Below, piece after piece: positions 15,862-24,971 of a stretch of 64,000 nt of DNA. Position 1 is the stretch's first letter; each line of letters begins with the position of its first letter. This stretch comes from Henriciella algicola. GTDB lineage: Bacteria; Pseudomonadota; Alphaproteobacteria; Caulobacterales; Hyphomonadaceae. A program made the position numbers and the translations under genes. The notes under the pieces are model-generated. The model was not told where the DNA came from, did not search any database, and worked only from the letters and a program-made list of their open reading frames with translations. The stretch spans positions 310,001 through 374,000 of the forward strand of contig NZ_QWGA01000003.1 of assembly GCF_003576245.1 (NCBI RefSeq), given 5' to 3'.

Positions 15862-17820
15862 TTACTCCGCGCCGTCCAGCTCCAGCACGTCCTGAAGGAA
15901 CAGCGTTTCGGCCTCGCGCTGGAAGTCACGGTTCGACTTTTTGGCAAAGCCGTGACCTTCATCCATGGCGAGCAGGAACCACGCCTCGCCGCCATTCTGG
16001 CGCACGGCTTCAAGGATCTGCTCTGCCTCGGACGCTGGCACGCGCGGGTCGTTCGCGCCCTGGATGATGAAAAGCGGCTTGGTGATCTCGCTCGCATTGT
16101 TCAGCGGTGAAATCTCTTCAAAGAAGGCCGCAATCTCCGGGTCGCGCTCATCGCCATATTCGGCCCGGCGAAGGTCGCGGCGATAACCCTTGGTGTTCTC
16201 AAGGAAGGTCTTGAAGTCAGAGATGCCGACAATGTCGATGCCGCCCGCGAGGCGGTCATTGTAATCGACCATGGAGGCCAGAACCATATAGCCGCCATAT
16301 GAGCCGCCATAGACGAGCACGCGGTCGCTATCGAGGTCGCCCTGGCCGTCGATCCAGTCGAGCAGCGCACCAATGTCCTCGACCGACTTCTTGCGGTTCA
16401 GGCCATTGTCGAGGCTTACATAGGTCTTGCCATAACCGGCAGAGCCACGGACGTTCGGCACGACGACGGCCGCGCCAAGTTCATTCGCCCAATACTGGTA
16501 GGTCGAAGAGAAGTAAGGCCGTGACTGGCCTTCAGGCCCGCCATGGATCGAGACGATGACCGGATAGGGCCCCTCGCCTGCCGGGCGATAGATGAAGGCC
16601 GGAATGTCCATGCCGTCAGCGTTCGGATAGTCGAACATCTCCGGCTCGACGAAGGCGGCGGTATCGAGCCCGCCCACTTCGGCTTCGGTCCAGCGGGTGA
16701 GCGCCAGCGTCTCGACATCGAAGGACCAGGCATCGGCCGGGCTGGTCGCGCCGACAAAGGTAAAGCCGACGCGGGCGCCCGTGCTGTCAAATTGCGGACC
16801 GGCTGCGATCCCTGTCGGCAGGTCAGGGCCGTCGGTCACCTCGCCGCTTTCGATATCGAGCAGCTTGATCGTGCCAAGGCCGCCCTCATTGACCGTGAAG
16901 ACGACCGTGCTGCCATCCGGCGACAGGTCATAGCCTTCGACGTCCCAATGGATATCGCTGGTATAGACCGTCATCTCATCAGACCCCGGCACGAGGCGGA
17001 CGAGGTTCTTGAACTCCGAACCTGCATCGGTGGAGGTCAGCACGCTGCCGTCCGGCAGGAAATAGAGGCCATTATAGGCGACTTCTTCGCCAGGGCGGAT
17101 TTCGGTCATCTCGCCCGTCGCGACATTGAAGGTGAAGATGTCGCTGTCCTGAATGGAGATATAACGCTGGATGGTCACCATGCTGCCATCGGCGGAGAAA
17201 TCGACGGGGAAAAGCGCGCCTGTGCCGTCGCCTTCGAAGACAGTCCCAATGCTGGCCGGATCGGCCGGATTGCCCATTTTCAGGTCGTAGTCAGCCTCGC
17301 CATCGCGCGCTTCGTAGAAGAAGACCTGCGAGCCATCATCAGTCCAGACATAGCCGCCATTGCGCGTACCTGCTTCGGTAAACCGTGTGACGCCGCCGCT
17401 CGCCATGTCGAAGAGGTAGCCCTGATAGAATTCATCCCCGCCGGTATCCTTGGAGAAGACAAAACTGCCACCCGCCGGGCTGACAGAGGCGCCGCCAATC
17501 GGTTCATCATAGAAGGTCACCTGACGGCGCGCGCCGAGCGGCATCTTCACCTGGTGGATCTGGCTGACCTCGCCAAAGCGGGTCGCGATCAGCACGCCCT
17601 CATCGGTCCAGTCGGCAAAGCCGTGCGTGCGCACATTCTGATACTGGCGCAGCTTCTCGCTCACCGCTTCCGGTATGTCCGGAATGTTCTCCATGACGAG
17701 ATTGCCTTCGGTCACGCGTTCGGCAGTCGTCGGCGCCATGGCCTCCTGCGCGCTGGCGAAAGGGGCCGAGATGAGCGCTGCCGCAGCCACACCAGCAAGG
17801 GCGGTCGTCTTGTAGAACAT
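15862..17820 (-). CDS. S9 family (prolyl oligopeptidase-type) peptidase, exported
   Basis: 652 residues with a signal peptide (AGVAAAALISAPFASAQEA). The N-terminal 400 residues form a beta-propeller with WD/TolB-like repeats (for example YDLSPDGSTVVFTVNEG). The C-terminal alpha/beta-hydrolase domain has the serine in VYGGSYGGYMVLAS, the acid in FIIQGANDPRVPASEAEQ and the histidine in AMDEGHGFAKKSN. It probably cleaves short peptides in the periplasm as part of peptide scavenging. The fold order is characteristic of dipeptidyl-peptidase/acylaminoacyl-peptidase types. Confidence 0.95.
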   Translation of the reverse strand: MFYKTTALAGVAAAALISAPFASAQEAMAPTTAERVTEGNLVMENIPDIPEAVSEKLRQYQNVRTHGFADWTDEGVLIATRFGEVSQIHQVKMPLGARRQVTFYDEPIGGASVSPAGGSFVFSKDTGGDEFYQGYLFDMASGGVTRFTEAGTRNGGYVWTDDGSQVFFYEARDGEADYDLKMGNPADPASIGTVFEGDGTGALFPVDFSADGSMVTIQRYISIQDSDIFTFNVATGEMTEIRPGEEVAYNGLYFLPDGSVLTSTDAGSEFKNLVRLVPGSDEMTVYTSDIHWDVEGYDLSPDGSTVVFTVNEGGLGTIKLLDIESGEVTDGPDLPTGIAAGPQFDSTGARVGFTFVGATSPADAWSFDVETLALTRWTEAEVGGLDTAAFVEPEMFDYPNADGMDIPAFIYRPAGEGPYPVIVSIHGGPEGQSRPYFSSTYQYWANELGAAVVVPNVRGSAGYGKTYVSLDNGLNRKKSVEDIGALLDWIDGQGDLDSDRVLVYGGSYGGYMVLASMVDYNDRLAGGIDIVGISDFKTFLENTKGYRRDLRRAEYGDERDPEIAAFFEEISPLNNASEITKPLFIIQGANDPRVPASEAEQILEAVRQNGGEAWFLLAMDEGHGFAKKSNRDFQREAETLFLQDVLELDGAE

Positions 17821-18014
17821 TGAGTGTCTCCTGATCGCGTGAAATGGCTGGCAACGGACGCCGCTAGCCTGTCAGGAATGAGTATAGGCGGCTCGCCTGC
17901 CTCGTGAAGGCCGCAGGCCGGTCCAGAAGGCGATTAATGAGGTGTGCCCTGGTTGGACCTGGCGCAGGGAATGGGGCAGACAGATTGCAGGCCCTCTCGT
18001 GACTGGAGCACACC

Positions 18015-18482
18015 ATGAAACATCCCGACCTGCCCGCCGAGGGTGGATGCCGCTGCGGCGCAGTCCGCTTCCGAGTCACGCAGCAACCGCTCATCACCAT
18101 GGCCTGCCACTGCACGGGCTGCCAGAAAATGTCGGGAAGTGCCTTCTCAACCAGCGTTGCTTTTCCGACGGAAGGCTTCGAAATCATCAAGGGTGAGCCC
18201 GTCATTGGCGGGCTGAAGCTCGAGGAGCTGCCCCACTATTTCTGCCCGGACTGCATGAGCTGGATGTTCACGCGCCCTGCCGCGCTCGATTTCATGGTCA
18301 ATGTCCGCGCGACCCTTTTCGATGAGACAGGCTGGTACGCGCCTTTCGTCGAGACCCAGACGGCCGAAAAGCTCAGCTGGGCCGAGACCGGCGCGCCGCA
18401 CGGGTTTGAGCGCTTTCCCGGACCTGACGATATGGGCCCGCTGATCGAGACCTATGCGAAAGCGGCGGCCGCAGCCGCCTAG
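18015..18482 (+). CDS. GFA (CENP-V/glutathione-dependent formaldehyde-activating) family protein
   Basis: 155 residues. The zinc ligands of the GFA fold are visible in order: GGCRCGAVRF, then ACHCTGCQKMSGSAFS, then HYFCPDCMSWMFTR. The family is named for a formaldehyde-glutathione enzyme, but most members have no proven activity. Its stop codon interlocks with that of the convergent M48 gene in a shared CTAG (18479-18482). Confidence 0.92.
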   Translation: MKHPDLPAEGGCRCGAVRFRVTQQPLITMACHCTGCQKMSGSAFSTSVAFPTEGFEIIKGEPVIGGLKLEELPHYFCPDCMSWMFTRPAALDFMVNVRATLFDETGWYAPFVETQTAEKLSWAETGAPHGFERFPGPDDMGPLIETYAKAAAAAA

Positions 18483-19384
18483 CGCAGCGGGCCGCAATTG
18501 GCCTCATACATCTCGATATATTCCGGCATCCAGTCGCGGAAGTTCTGCGCGCGGGTCTCTGAGGCCGGGTGCGTTGACATCCACTCAGGCGGGCGCTGAC
18601 CGCCGCCGAGCGAGCCCATACGCTCCCACAGCTCCGGCGCCTCACGCGGGTCGTAGCAGGCCCGCACGAGCAGCTCGAGGCCAATGCGATCAGCTTCAGT
18701 TTCATGCTGGCGCGAGAAGGCCATGAGGCCGCCCTGCGCCGCCACGCCCATCGCGCCCAGCACCATCTGGCGCTGGCTTGGGTCCATATCGCCGACACCC
18801 ACGCTGACGGCTGCCATGCCGAGCTGCGCAAGCTGGCTCTGGCTCATCCGCTTGGCGCCGTGATGCGCCATGGCGTGGCCGATCTCATGGCCCATGACGA
18901 CCGCCAGCTTGTCAGGGTCGTCAAGGTCGGCCAGCGTTACTTCACCGTCGAAATTGCCGGTCACATCCATGATGCCGGTATAGACGGCGACATAGCCACC
19001 CGGCAGGCAGAAGGCGTTCGGCTGGTCCGACTGGATGACGTTATAGGTCCAGGCGAAATCCTCTGAGACGGGTGTAAACTCCCACCCTTCAGCGAGGAGG
19101 TCGCGCTCATATTCCACGGCAGCGCGCTGCAGGCGCTCACCAATCTCCCGCACTTCACTCACGACATCGCGGGCGACTTCGCTCTGACAGCCATCCAGGC
19201 AGAGCACGTTCGACCGTTCCTGCTGCAGGATCTGCGCATAGGACTGCGCGCCCAGTTCACTCGCCTGCGAGATCGAGATGGCGTTGAATTCCCGCTCACC
19301 GGAGAAGGGGTTCACTTCCTGATTGCTGAAATAGTACAGCGCGAGGCCCGCGAGGCCGAGAAGAATGACAATGAAACGTCCCAA
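18479..19384 (-). CDS. M48 family metalloprotease, membrane-anchored
   Basis: 301 residues from a TTG with GAGGGA eight bases upstream. An N-terminal hydrophobic segment (FIVILLGLAGLALYYFS) anchors it or acts as a signal. The zinc site HEIGHAMAHH (about residue 165) and the third ligand in ETEADRIGLELL define family M48. A NLCLDGCQSEV segment supplies two cysteines, perhaps a disulfide. Related proteins (LoiP/YggG, BepA) act in envelope quality control, and that is the likely role here. Confidence 0.92.
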   Translation of the reverse strand: MGRFIVILLGLAGLALYYFSNQEVNPFSGEREFNAISISQASELGAQSYAQILQQERSNVLCLDGCQSEVARDVVSEVREIGERLQRAAVEYERDLLAEGWEFTPVSEDFAWTYNVIQSDQPNAFCLPGGYVAVYTGIMDVTGNFDGEVTLADLDDPDKLAVVMGHEIGHAMAHHGAKRMSQSQLAQLGMAAVSVGVGDMDPSQRQMVLGAMGVAAQGGLMAFSRQHETEADRIGLELLVRACYDPREAPELWERMGSLGGGQRPPEWMSTHPASETRAQNFRDWMPEYIEMYEANCGPLR

Positions 19385-19512
19385 GTGCGTCCCTCACTTT
19401 TTGCTGAGCATAATAAGCCTTAACGCGTAACTAGTTCCAAAGCCGCCCTCTTGAAAGAGTTGAAGCCTGGAAGCGTTGACAAGGCCACAATGTCTGACAA
19501 GTCTCGCCCACG

Positions 19513-20037
19513 ATGACCGACACCTCAAAACAACATGTTCGCCGCAGGCTTGGCCGCGATCCGCTGCCCAGCAAGATCATCGACGTTGTCGCCGAATGGG
19601 CGCTCTATGCGTCCGTTGCGCTCATCATCATGGGTATCTCCCAGCCTTCCATCATGAAGCCGAACTATGTGGGCATCATGATCGAGTACAATCTCTGGGG
19701 ACTGGTTGAGACGCTGATTGAACTCGACCTCTTTTTCCTCGGCATGGTGGTGGTCTTCTTCTCGGGCGTCTTCCCGCTCGCCAAGACATTCATCGCCGCC
19801 ATCATCTTCCGGCGCGGCGCCCCGCCCAGCCCGAAGCTCGCCTTGTGGCTCAACGTACTCGGCAAATGGTCAATGCTGGACGTGTTTCTGGCCGCCCTGC
19901 TGATCGGCCTGTCGCAGACCATGGCCTATGTCGGCTTCCATCCGCGAATTGGTCTCTACTATTTCGCGGCAGGCGTGATCCTGAACAATATCGCGACCAT
20001 GCGGCTATCCTTCGCGCGCTGGAAACCGGTCAGCTAG
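19513..20037 (+). CDS. Paraquat-inducible protein A-like membrane protein
   Basis: 174 residues with about four membrane helices: ALYASVALIIMGISQP, ELDLFFLGMVVVFFSGVFPLAKT, MLDVFLAALLIGLSQ and LYYFAAGVILNNIAT. The SGVFPLAKTF and KWSMLDVF motifs are those of the PqiA domain. It carries a single PqiA unit, without the cysteine-rich N-terminus of E. coli PqiA. PqiA proteins are thought to serve MCE-type lipid transport, but no MCE gene is adjacent. The stop interlocks with the next gene in CTAG. Confidence 0.85.
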   Translation: MTDTSKQHVRRRLGRDPLPSKIIDVVAEWALYASVALIIMGISQPSIMKPNYVGIMIEYNLWGLVETLIELDLFFLGMVVVFFSGVFPLAKTFIAAIIFRRGAPPSPKLALWLNVLGKWSMLDVFLAALLIGLSQTMAYVGFHPRIGLYYFAAGVILNNIATMRLSFARWKPVS

Positions 20038-20612
20038 AGAAGCGGCTCAACCGCCTCCAGAGGCCCTGCCTCGTCGCCATTCCCATGGCCTTCGTCATCA
20101 GATGCGCTCGCGCCGCGCCTGGCTGCTGCAATCGCAGCGAGGTGCGAGATGTCACGCGCCTGAAATACGCCAGCATAGCTGTACCAGATCAGCAGGAGCA
20201 GAATGACGGCCGCAGCCGCAATGCCGCCCAGCATGGCCTCAACGCCGGCATAATCGAACAATGCCTGCACCGTGCCCGGAAAGAACTGGTTGAGGATCAC
20301 GAGAAAGCCGACAGGGATGGTGATGTTTGCGATCAGGCTGAGCCGCATCGCCGCCTCTGCCTGCTCCAGATTGATCCGCGCATAGGTCCGGAAGATGACA
20401 AGTTCCCTGTCAGAGAGCTTTTTCAGCTTCGGCATGAGTTGCGCGGCGCCCTTTGAGCCTGTCAGTCGTTCAAGGCGTTTCGGACCGGTGCCGACGCTGA
20501 GCCCGCTCGCCCACGACCGGCGCGGGCGCATGCCGCGAAAGTTCGAAAAGAGGTGCATCGCTTCGCGCCAGAGCCGATCGGCCGTGCTCGCTGCGCCTTC
20601 ATCGTTTGCCAT
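20034..20612 (-). CDS. Hypothetical membrane protein with two helices
   Basis: 192 residues, not recognised. A basic N-terminal half (RGMRPRRSWASG, then LKKLSDRELVIFRTYARINLEQAEAAMR) is followed by two membrane segments, LIANITIPVGFLVILNQFF and EAMLGGIAAAAVILLLLIWYSYAG. The tail is acidic (SASDDEGHGNGDEAG). It is probably an inner membrane protein with both ends in the cytoplasm. It faces the PqiA-like gene and overlaps it by four bases at the stop codons. Confidence 0.75.
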   Translation of the reverse strand: MANDEGAASTADRLWREAMHLFSNFRGMRPRRSWASGLSVGTGPKRLERLTGSKGAAQLMPKLKKLSDRELVIFRTYARINLEQAEAAMRLSLIANITIPVGFLVILNQFFPGTVQALFDYAGVEAMLGGIAAAAVILLLLIWYSYAGVFQARDISHLAAIAAARRGASASDDEGHGNGDEAGPLEAVEPLL

Positions 20613-20717
20613 GGAAGTCCCCCGGCCCTGCTTGTCTCACATCACCATCCACCTTAGCCTGATCACCTACCGCGCCGATAGCATTGCGCTTCAGCCCTCC
20701 ATGACTAGATGTACCGC

Positions 20718-21455
20718 ATGACAGACCAAGCCCAAAATAAGCCCAAGCTCGAAATCCGCGTCATTCCGACGACGCCGCTGCAACAGAACACCTCTCTCAT
20801 CTGGTCGATCGAGAGCAAGGAAGGCGTCTTCGTTGATCCAGGCGGGGACATCGACAAGCTGATGGGCGCGGCCAAGGAGTTTGGCGTGAAGATCGTCGGC
20901 GTCTGGCTGACCCATGGCCACATGGACCATGCGGGCGCTGCCGCCGCCGTGAAAGAGCGCACCGGCTGTGAGATCATCGGCCCGCACAAGGACGACCAGT
21001 GGCTTCTGGACGAGATTGAGTCCTCCGGTCAGCGCTATGGCATCACAGACGGCAAGAACGTGACGCCGGACCGCTATCTGGATGATGGCGATGAGCTGGA
21101 GCTTGATGGTGTGAAGTTCGGCGTGGCCCACACACCGGGTCACACACCCGGCCATGTCGTGATATATAATGAAAGCGGTGCGCTGGCCTTTGTGGGCGAC
21201 GTCCTCTTCCGCGGCTCTATTGGCAGGACCGACTTTCCGCGCGGCAACCACACCCAGCTGATCGACTCTATCACCTCGAAACTCTGGCCGCTCGGACCTG
21301 AAATCCGCTTTATCCCGGGCCACGGCCCGATGAGCACGTTCGGGCAGGAGCGTCAGGACAATCCCTTCGTCGCGGATGCCCTCACCGGCTATGCTGGCGC
21401 AGCGAAGCAGGCCGCGAGCGAAATCGACCAGAAGCTGTCGAAGCGGTATAGCTAA
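20718..21455 (+). CDS. MBL-fold metallo-hydrolase (glyoxalase II-like)
   Basis: 245 residues from the ATG giving MTDQAQNKPKLE. The metal site THGHMDHAG (HxHxDH) is near residue 70. It is followed by HTPGHTPGHVVIY, LAFVGDVLFRGSIGRTDFPRG and FIPGHGP, all ligand-bearing loops of hydroxyacylglutathione hydrolase-type enzymes. It most likely hydrolyses a thioester such as a glutathione adduct or acts as a generic MBL hydrolase; substrate specificity cannot be read. Confidence 0.93.
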   Translation: MTDQAQNKPKLEIRVIPTTPLQQNTSLIWSIESKEGVFVDPGGDIDKLMGAAKEFGVKIVGVWLTHGHMDHAGAAAAVKERTGCEIIGPHKDDQWLLDEIESSGQRYGITDGKNVTPDRYLDDGDELELDGVKFGVAHTPGHTPGHVVIYNESGALAFVGDVLFRGSIGRTDFPRGNHTQLIDSITSKLWPLGPEIRFIPGHGPMSTFGQERQDNPFVADALTGYAGAAKQAASEIDQKLSKRYS

Positions 21456-21501
21456 GCCTGACAGGTCCAATCTGAAGCGTCTTGAGGGAGCCGATAGTCT
21501 G

Positions 21502-21892
21502 ATGACCGACCCTGAGACGCCGCTCAGCCCCGAAGAAGCCAAGCGCAGGGCATCGATCCGCTATATCCTTCGCCGCCGGGGACGCGCCAACAACGCGCGC
21601 AAATTCGGGCGCTGTCGTGAAAAGCTGGGCGGAATTCGGCGAAGTGAATTTCAAGCCGGACGGCGATTCCGGCTGGGGCCGGTATCTTAGCGCAGTCGTG
21701 GTCATCGGCTTATTGATTGCCCTACCCTTTGCCTATAGCGCCCACGACCCCGAGGGCTACGAATTCGCCTCGGCATGGGGCATTGTGCTGGCGTCAGTGG
21801 TCGGCATCATCCTGCTCATCGGCGCCGCCGCTTTTGCCGTGGTCGTCCTGTCGTCAATTTGGCGAGGGCTATCGGCATTATTCTCCGGGTGA
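21502..21892 (+). pseudogene. Small membrane protein gene, possibly frameshifted
   Basis: Two overlapping frames together look like one gene. Frame one starts with ATG at 21502 (GGGAG upstream) and gives MTDPETPLSPEEAKRRASIR and an Arg-rich stretch. Frame two, offset by +1 from about 21590-21617, gives VKSWAEFGEVNFKPDG and then two membrane helices (LSAVVVIGLLIALPFAYSA and SVVGIILLIGAAAFAVVVLSS), stopping at 21892. The second part alone could start with the GTG at 21617, but no ribosome site precedes it. A frameshift, a sequencing error or a short GTG-started protein of 91 residues are all possible. Confidence 0.45.
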
Positions 21893-21975
21893 TAATAGCA
21901 GGCTTGATCCCCGTCCATCGCCTCTGACCTTGGGTCATGGCTGACGTTGGCGGGCGCGTCAGCTAATGTGCGCTC

Positions 21976-23175
21976 ATGGACCTCAAGACAGACCCGAAGC
22001 TCGAGGATTTCCGCGCAGATGTGCGCGCTTTCTTCGAAAACGAATTTCCCAAAGACATTCTCGCCAAGACGGCGAAAGGCGCCTCGCTGACGACTGAAGA
22101 GGTGCGAAAGTCTGAAGCCGCGCTCGGCAGCAAGGGCTGGCTCGCGGCAGGCTGGCCGGCAGAGCATGGCGGCCCCGGCTGGTCGCTTGAGGAACAATAC
22201 GTCTTCGATGAGGAGCTGGAGCGCGCAGGCGTGCCAACCGTCACCCCGATGGGCGTCGTTTATGTCGGCCCGATCATCTATACGTTCGGCACGGATGAGC
22301 AGAAACAGCGCTGGCTGCCGGGCATCCGCGAGGGCCGCGAAGGCTGGGCGCAGGGCTATTCAGAGCCGGAAGCAGGCTCTGACCTCGCCTCGCTGCAATT
22401 CTCTGCGGTGAAAGAGGGCGATGAGTACGTCCTCAACGGCACCAAGATCTGGACGTCGGCGGCCCAGCATGCCGACTGGATCTTCTGCCTCGCGCGCACC
22501 GACAGTTCCGGCAAGAAGCAGGAAGGCATCAGCTTCATCATCGCAGAGATGGACCGGCCCGGCATCACCGTGGCGCCCATCATCACGATCGATGGGAAGC
22601 ACGCGCTCAACCAGGTCCACTTCGACAATGTTCGCGTGCCCGCCGACTATCTCATCGGCGAGGAGGGCAAGGGCTGGACCTATAGTCAGTACCTGCTCGG
22701 CCATGAGCGCACCTCCTATGCGCGCATTGGCGGCAAGCGAAAGCAGCTCGCGCATATTCGCAAGATCGCGTCATCTGTGCCCGATGGCGGCAATCACCGC
22801 CTGATCGATGACCCGGCCTTTGCCCGCAAGCTGGCCGAGGCTGACCTCGCCGTGGACGGCCTCGAAATGACCGTCCTGCGAGTATTGTCAGCGGTGAAGG
22901 ATGGCGGCGCGCCCGGCAAGGAAGCCTCCATCGTGAAGATCCTTGCAACGGAGACGGCCCAGCAAATCACGACGCTCTATCTCGATACCGCAGGCTTCAA
23001 TGCCCAACGCGGCTTTGCTGATTCTGTCAGCCCGGACTGGCTCGAAGGCGGGATGGCAACCAGCCATGCGGCGCCAGGCGTATCGACCTATTTCGGGACC
23101 CGCGCGCAGTCCATTTATGGCGGCACGAACGAGATCCAGCACAACATCATCGCGAAACGGGTGCTCGGCCTGTAA
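21976..23175 (+). CDS. Acyl-CoA dehydrogenase
   Basis: 399 residues, full family length. The N-terminal helical domain begins LEDFRADVRAFFENEFPKDIL. The FAD-binding middle shows YSEPEAGSDLASLQFSAVKEGDEYVLNGTKIWTS. The C-terminal end carries the conserved YGGTNEIQHNIIAKRVLGL. These are flavoproteins that pass electrons to ETF in fatty acid or side-chain beta-oxidation. A LGHERTSYARIGGKR segment precedes the helical C-terminal domain. No ETF or thiolase gene lies nearby, so the substrate chain length is open. Confidence 0.95.
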   Translation: MDLKTDPKLEDFRADVRAFFENEFPKDILAKTAKGASLTTEEVRKSEAALGSKGWLAAGWPAEHGGPGWSLEEQYVFDEELERAGVPTVTPMGVVYVGPIIYTFGTDEQKQRWLPGIREGREGWAQGYSEPEAGSDLASLQFSAVKEGDEYVLNGTKIWTSAAQHADWIFCLARTDSSGKKQEGISFIIAEMDRPGITVAPIITIDGKHALNQVHFDNVRVPADYLIGEEGKGWTYSQYLLGHERTSYARIGGKRKQLAHIRKIASSVPDGGNHRLIDDPAFARKLAEADLAVDGLEMTVLRVLSAVKDGGAPGKEASIVKILATETAQQITTLYLDTAGFNAQRGFADSVSPDWLEGGMATSHAAPGVSTYFGTRAQSIYGGTNEIQHNIIAKRVLGL

Positions 23176-23260
23176 AATGTAGCGGACAGAATACTCAACT
23201 TGATGAAATTTGTTTCAGTCAGCTAGCGCGATCTTTAATTGATTGTGAGATCACGGGAAA

Positions 23261-24832
23261 GTGAACCCTAGGCCTTTCCCTTCTGTATCCCGGCAGTATC
23301 TCGCATGTGAACGTGCGAGTACGATGCCCATCTTCGCCATCAGCATCATGGCAATCCTCGCACTGGTCGCGGCAACGCTTGCACTTGGAATGGATTCCCG
23401 GTCCGGCTCCAAGGTTCAGCAGGCCGCAGATTCCGCCGCGCTCGGTGGGGCTACGGCCTTCCTGAACTCCTCCTCGCCGCGCGCCGCAGACAGGCTGGAG
23501 GCAGCGTATCATCAGGCAAAGGTTCTCGCCGAAAGAAACTCGGAATACGCGCTCGCCGACCTCGTTGTGGATGCAGTCACTGAAGACGCCTATGGTCAGC
23601 ACACCCAGCTCGCAGTCGAGCTTGAATTCCAGCCGGTCAATTTCTTCGCGCGCTTCTCTGGCAATACTGCCACGGCGCCTATCCGTCGCCGCGCAGTCGC
23701 ATCATCGACCTGGGGCTTTCCGCTCTGTCTTCTGGCCCTCAGCCCGAATGAGCAGTCGGGCATCTCACTGAAACATCTTGCGCGCCTGACCGCAGACGGC
23801 TGCATCGTCTGGTCTAACAATACAGGGCGACAGTCCCTGTCGCTTCTGGGCGGGCGAGCCGAAGCCAAGAGCTTCTGCGCCGCTGGCCTCGTTGACCGCT
23901 CACACCGCGCCAGCGTGTCGCCGCTACCCGATCAGCAGTGTGATCCTATCCCGGACCCGCTGAAAGACTGGACCCCGCCCACCGCGGGGACATGTGCGCC
24001 AGCGCCAGATTTCGAGCCACCTCTCAGCGTAGTTCGCCAGAGCGAACGCCAGCTGGAAAAACTGTTGCGTCGCCAGAATAGCGGCAGACGCAATGATGAT
24101 GACGATGACGACGACGATGATGATGATGACGACGACGATGATGATGAGCGCCAGACCGGGCTTGCGAATGCATGCAGCAACCGGGCCGGGGCCAGCAATC
24201 CAAACTGCCCGAGCGAGCCTGCAACCGGCGGTGGTCTGAGCGATTTCGACCTGCTGGCGCTAACCGATAATCTTGCCAATGCGCTCTACATCCTAGACCG
24301 CCAGTTCGACATGGAAACCGACACGCTGACGCCGGGCACCTATTGCGGTCTCGACATCGCTTACGGTCACGTTCGGATGCAGCCGGGAACCTATTTCATC
24401 AAGGACGCGCCGATGACAGTCACCCGCAAGGCGACCGTCAAAGCCGAAGGCGTGACCATCGTCTTCACCGGGCCGGGGGCTTATTTGCGGGTCAGCGATC
24501 AGGCGCGTCTTGATCTTTCAGCGCCAACCGACGGCCCTCTGGCCGGTATCGCGGTCGCTGAGCGTCGCAACACCGCGTTGAATGGCGTCCCGGTTGTCTC
24601 TCGCCTGACCGGGCATGGCGCGCTCAGCATTATCGGGCTGATCTATCTGCCGACGCAGAACTTCTTTATCAGCGGCTCGGGGGCTGGCGATCAGTCATCA
24701 CCACTCCTGCAGATCGTCGCGAACCGGATCTCGCTGCGCGACACAGGCCTGCTGCGCATTGACTTCAACCCCGGCAAGACCGACGTGCCTGTGGCCATTC
24801 AACCTGCGCGTATTGCCCGGCTTATAGAGTAG
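23261..24832 (+). CDS. TadE/TadG-like pilus-assembly protein with poly-aspartate run
   Basis: 523 residues from a GTG. The N-terminus matches the TadG/Flp-pilus minor protein opening: SRQYLACERASTMPIFAIS, then a single membrane helix and the motif GSKVQQAADSAALGGATAF. The body is predicted to be periplasmic or external. Codons 279-295 are 17 consecutive Asp codons (24095-24145), a GAT/GAC mixture, followed by a low-complexity region. The C-terminal 250 residues resemble the beta-strand-rich end of large TadG proteins (LTPGTYCGLDIAYGHV, PGTYFIKDAPM, GHGALSIIGLIYLPTQN). No other tad genes flank it. Confidence 0.82.
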   Translation: MNPRPFPSVSRQYLACERASTMPIFAISIMAILALVAATLALGMDSRSGSKVQQAADSAALGGATAFLNSSSPRAADRLEAAYHQAKVLAERNSEYALADLVVDAVTEDAYGQHTQLAVELEFQPVNFFARFSGNTATAPIRRRAVASSTWGFPLCLLALSPNEQSGISLKHLARLTADGCIVWSNNTGRQSLSLLGGRAEAKSFCAAGLVDRSHRASVSPLPDQQCDPIPDPLKDWTPPTAGTCAPAPDFEPPLSVVRQSERQLEKLLRRQNSGRRNDDDDDDDDDDDDDDDDDERQTGLANACSNRAGASNPNCPSEPATGGGLSDFDLLALTDNLANALYILDRQFDMETDTLTPGTYCGLDIAYGHVRMQPGTYFIKDAPMTVTRKATVKAEGVTIVFTGPGAYLRVSDQARLDLSAPTDGPLAGIAVAERRNTALNGVPVVSRLTGHGALSIIGLIYLPTQNFFISGSGAGDQSSPLLQIVANRISLRDTGLLRIDFNPGKTDVPVAIQPARIARLIE

Positions 24833-24971
24833 AAACGGCGCCCAATTCTGTTGTGCTCTGTTCATCTAAAGCATTTGTAACTCCGCATCGGACTTTTTCT
24901 CTGTCACGACTGGAACCTGCAGGTTTCAACTTCGTTTGACCTGTTCATATTCGAAGAGAAGGGGTCTACCC

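Noticed and set aside
16543-17823. A 426-codon plus-strand frame opposite the S9 peptidase
   Set aside because: It has no recognisable family and mirrors a real gene on the other strand.
24095-24145. The GAT/GAC run as a CRISPR-like or tandem-repeat array
   Set aside because: It is an in-frame trinucleotide run coding for Asp, without spacers.
24914-24925. AACCTGCAGGTT palindrome as an operator
   Set aside because: A 12-base palindrome of mixed composition occurs by chance now and then and no second copy is seen; it is noted only with the lipoprotein gene.
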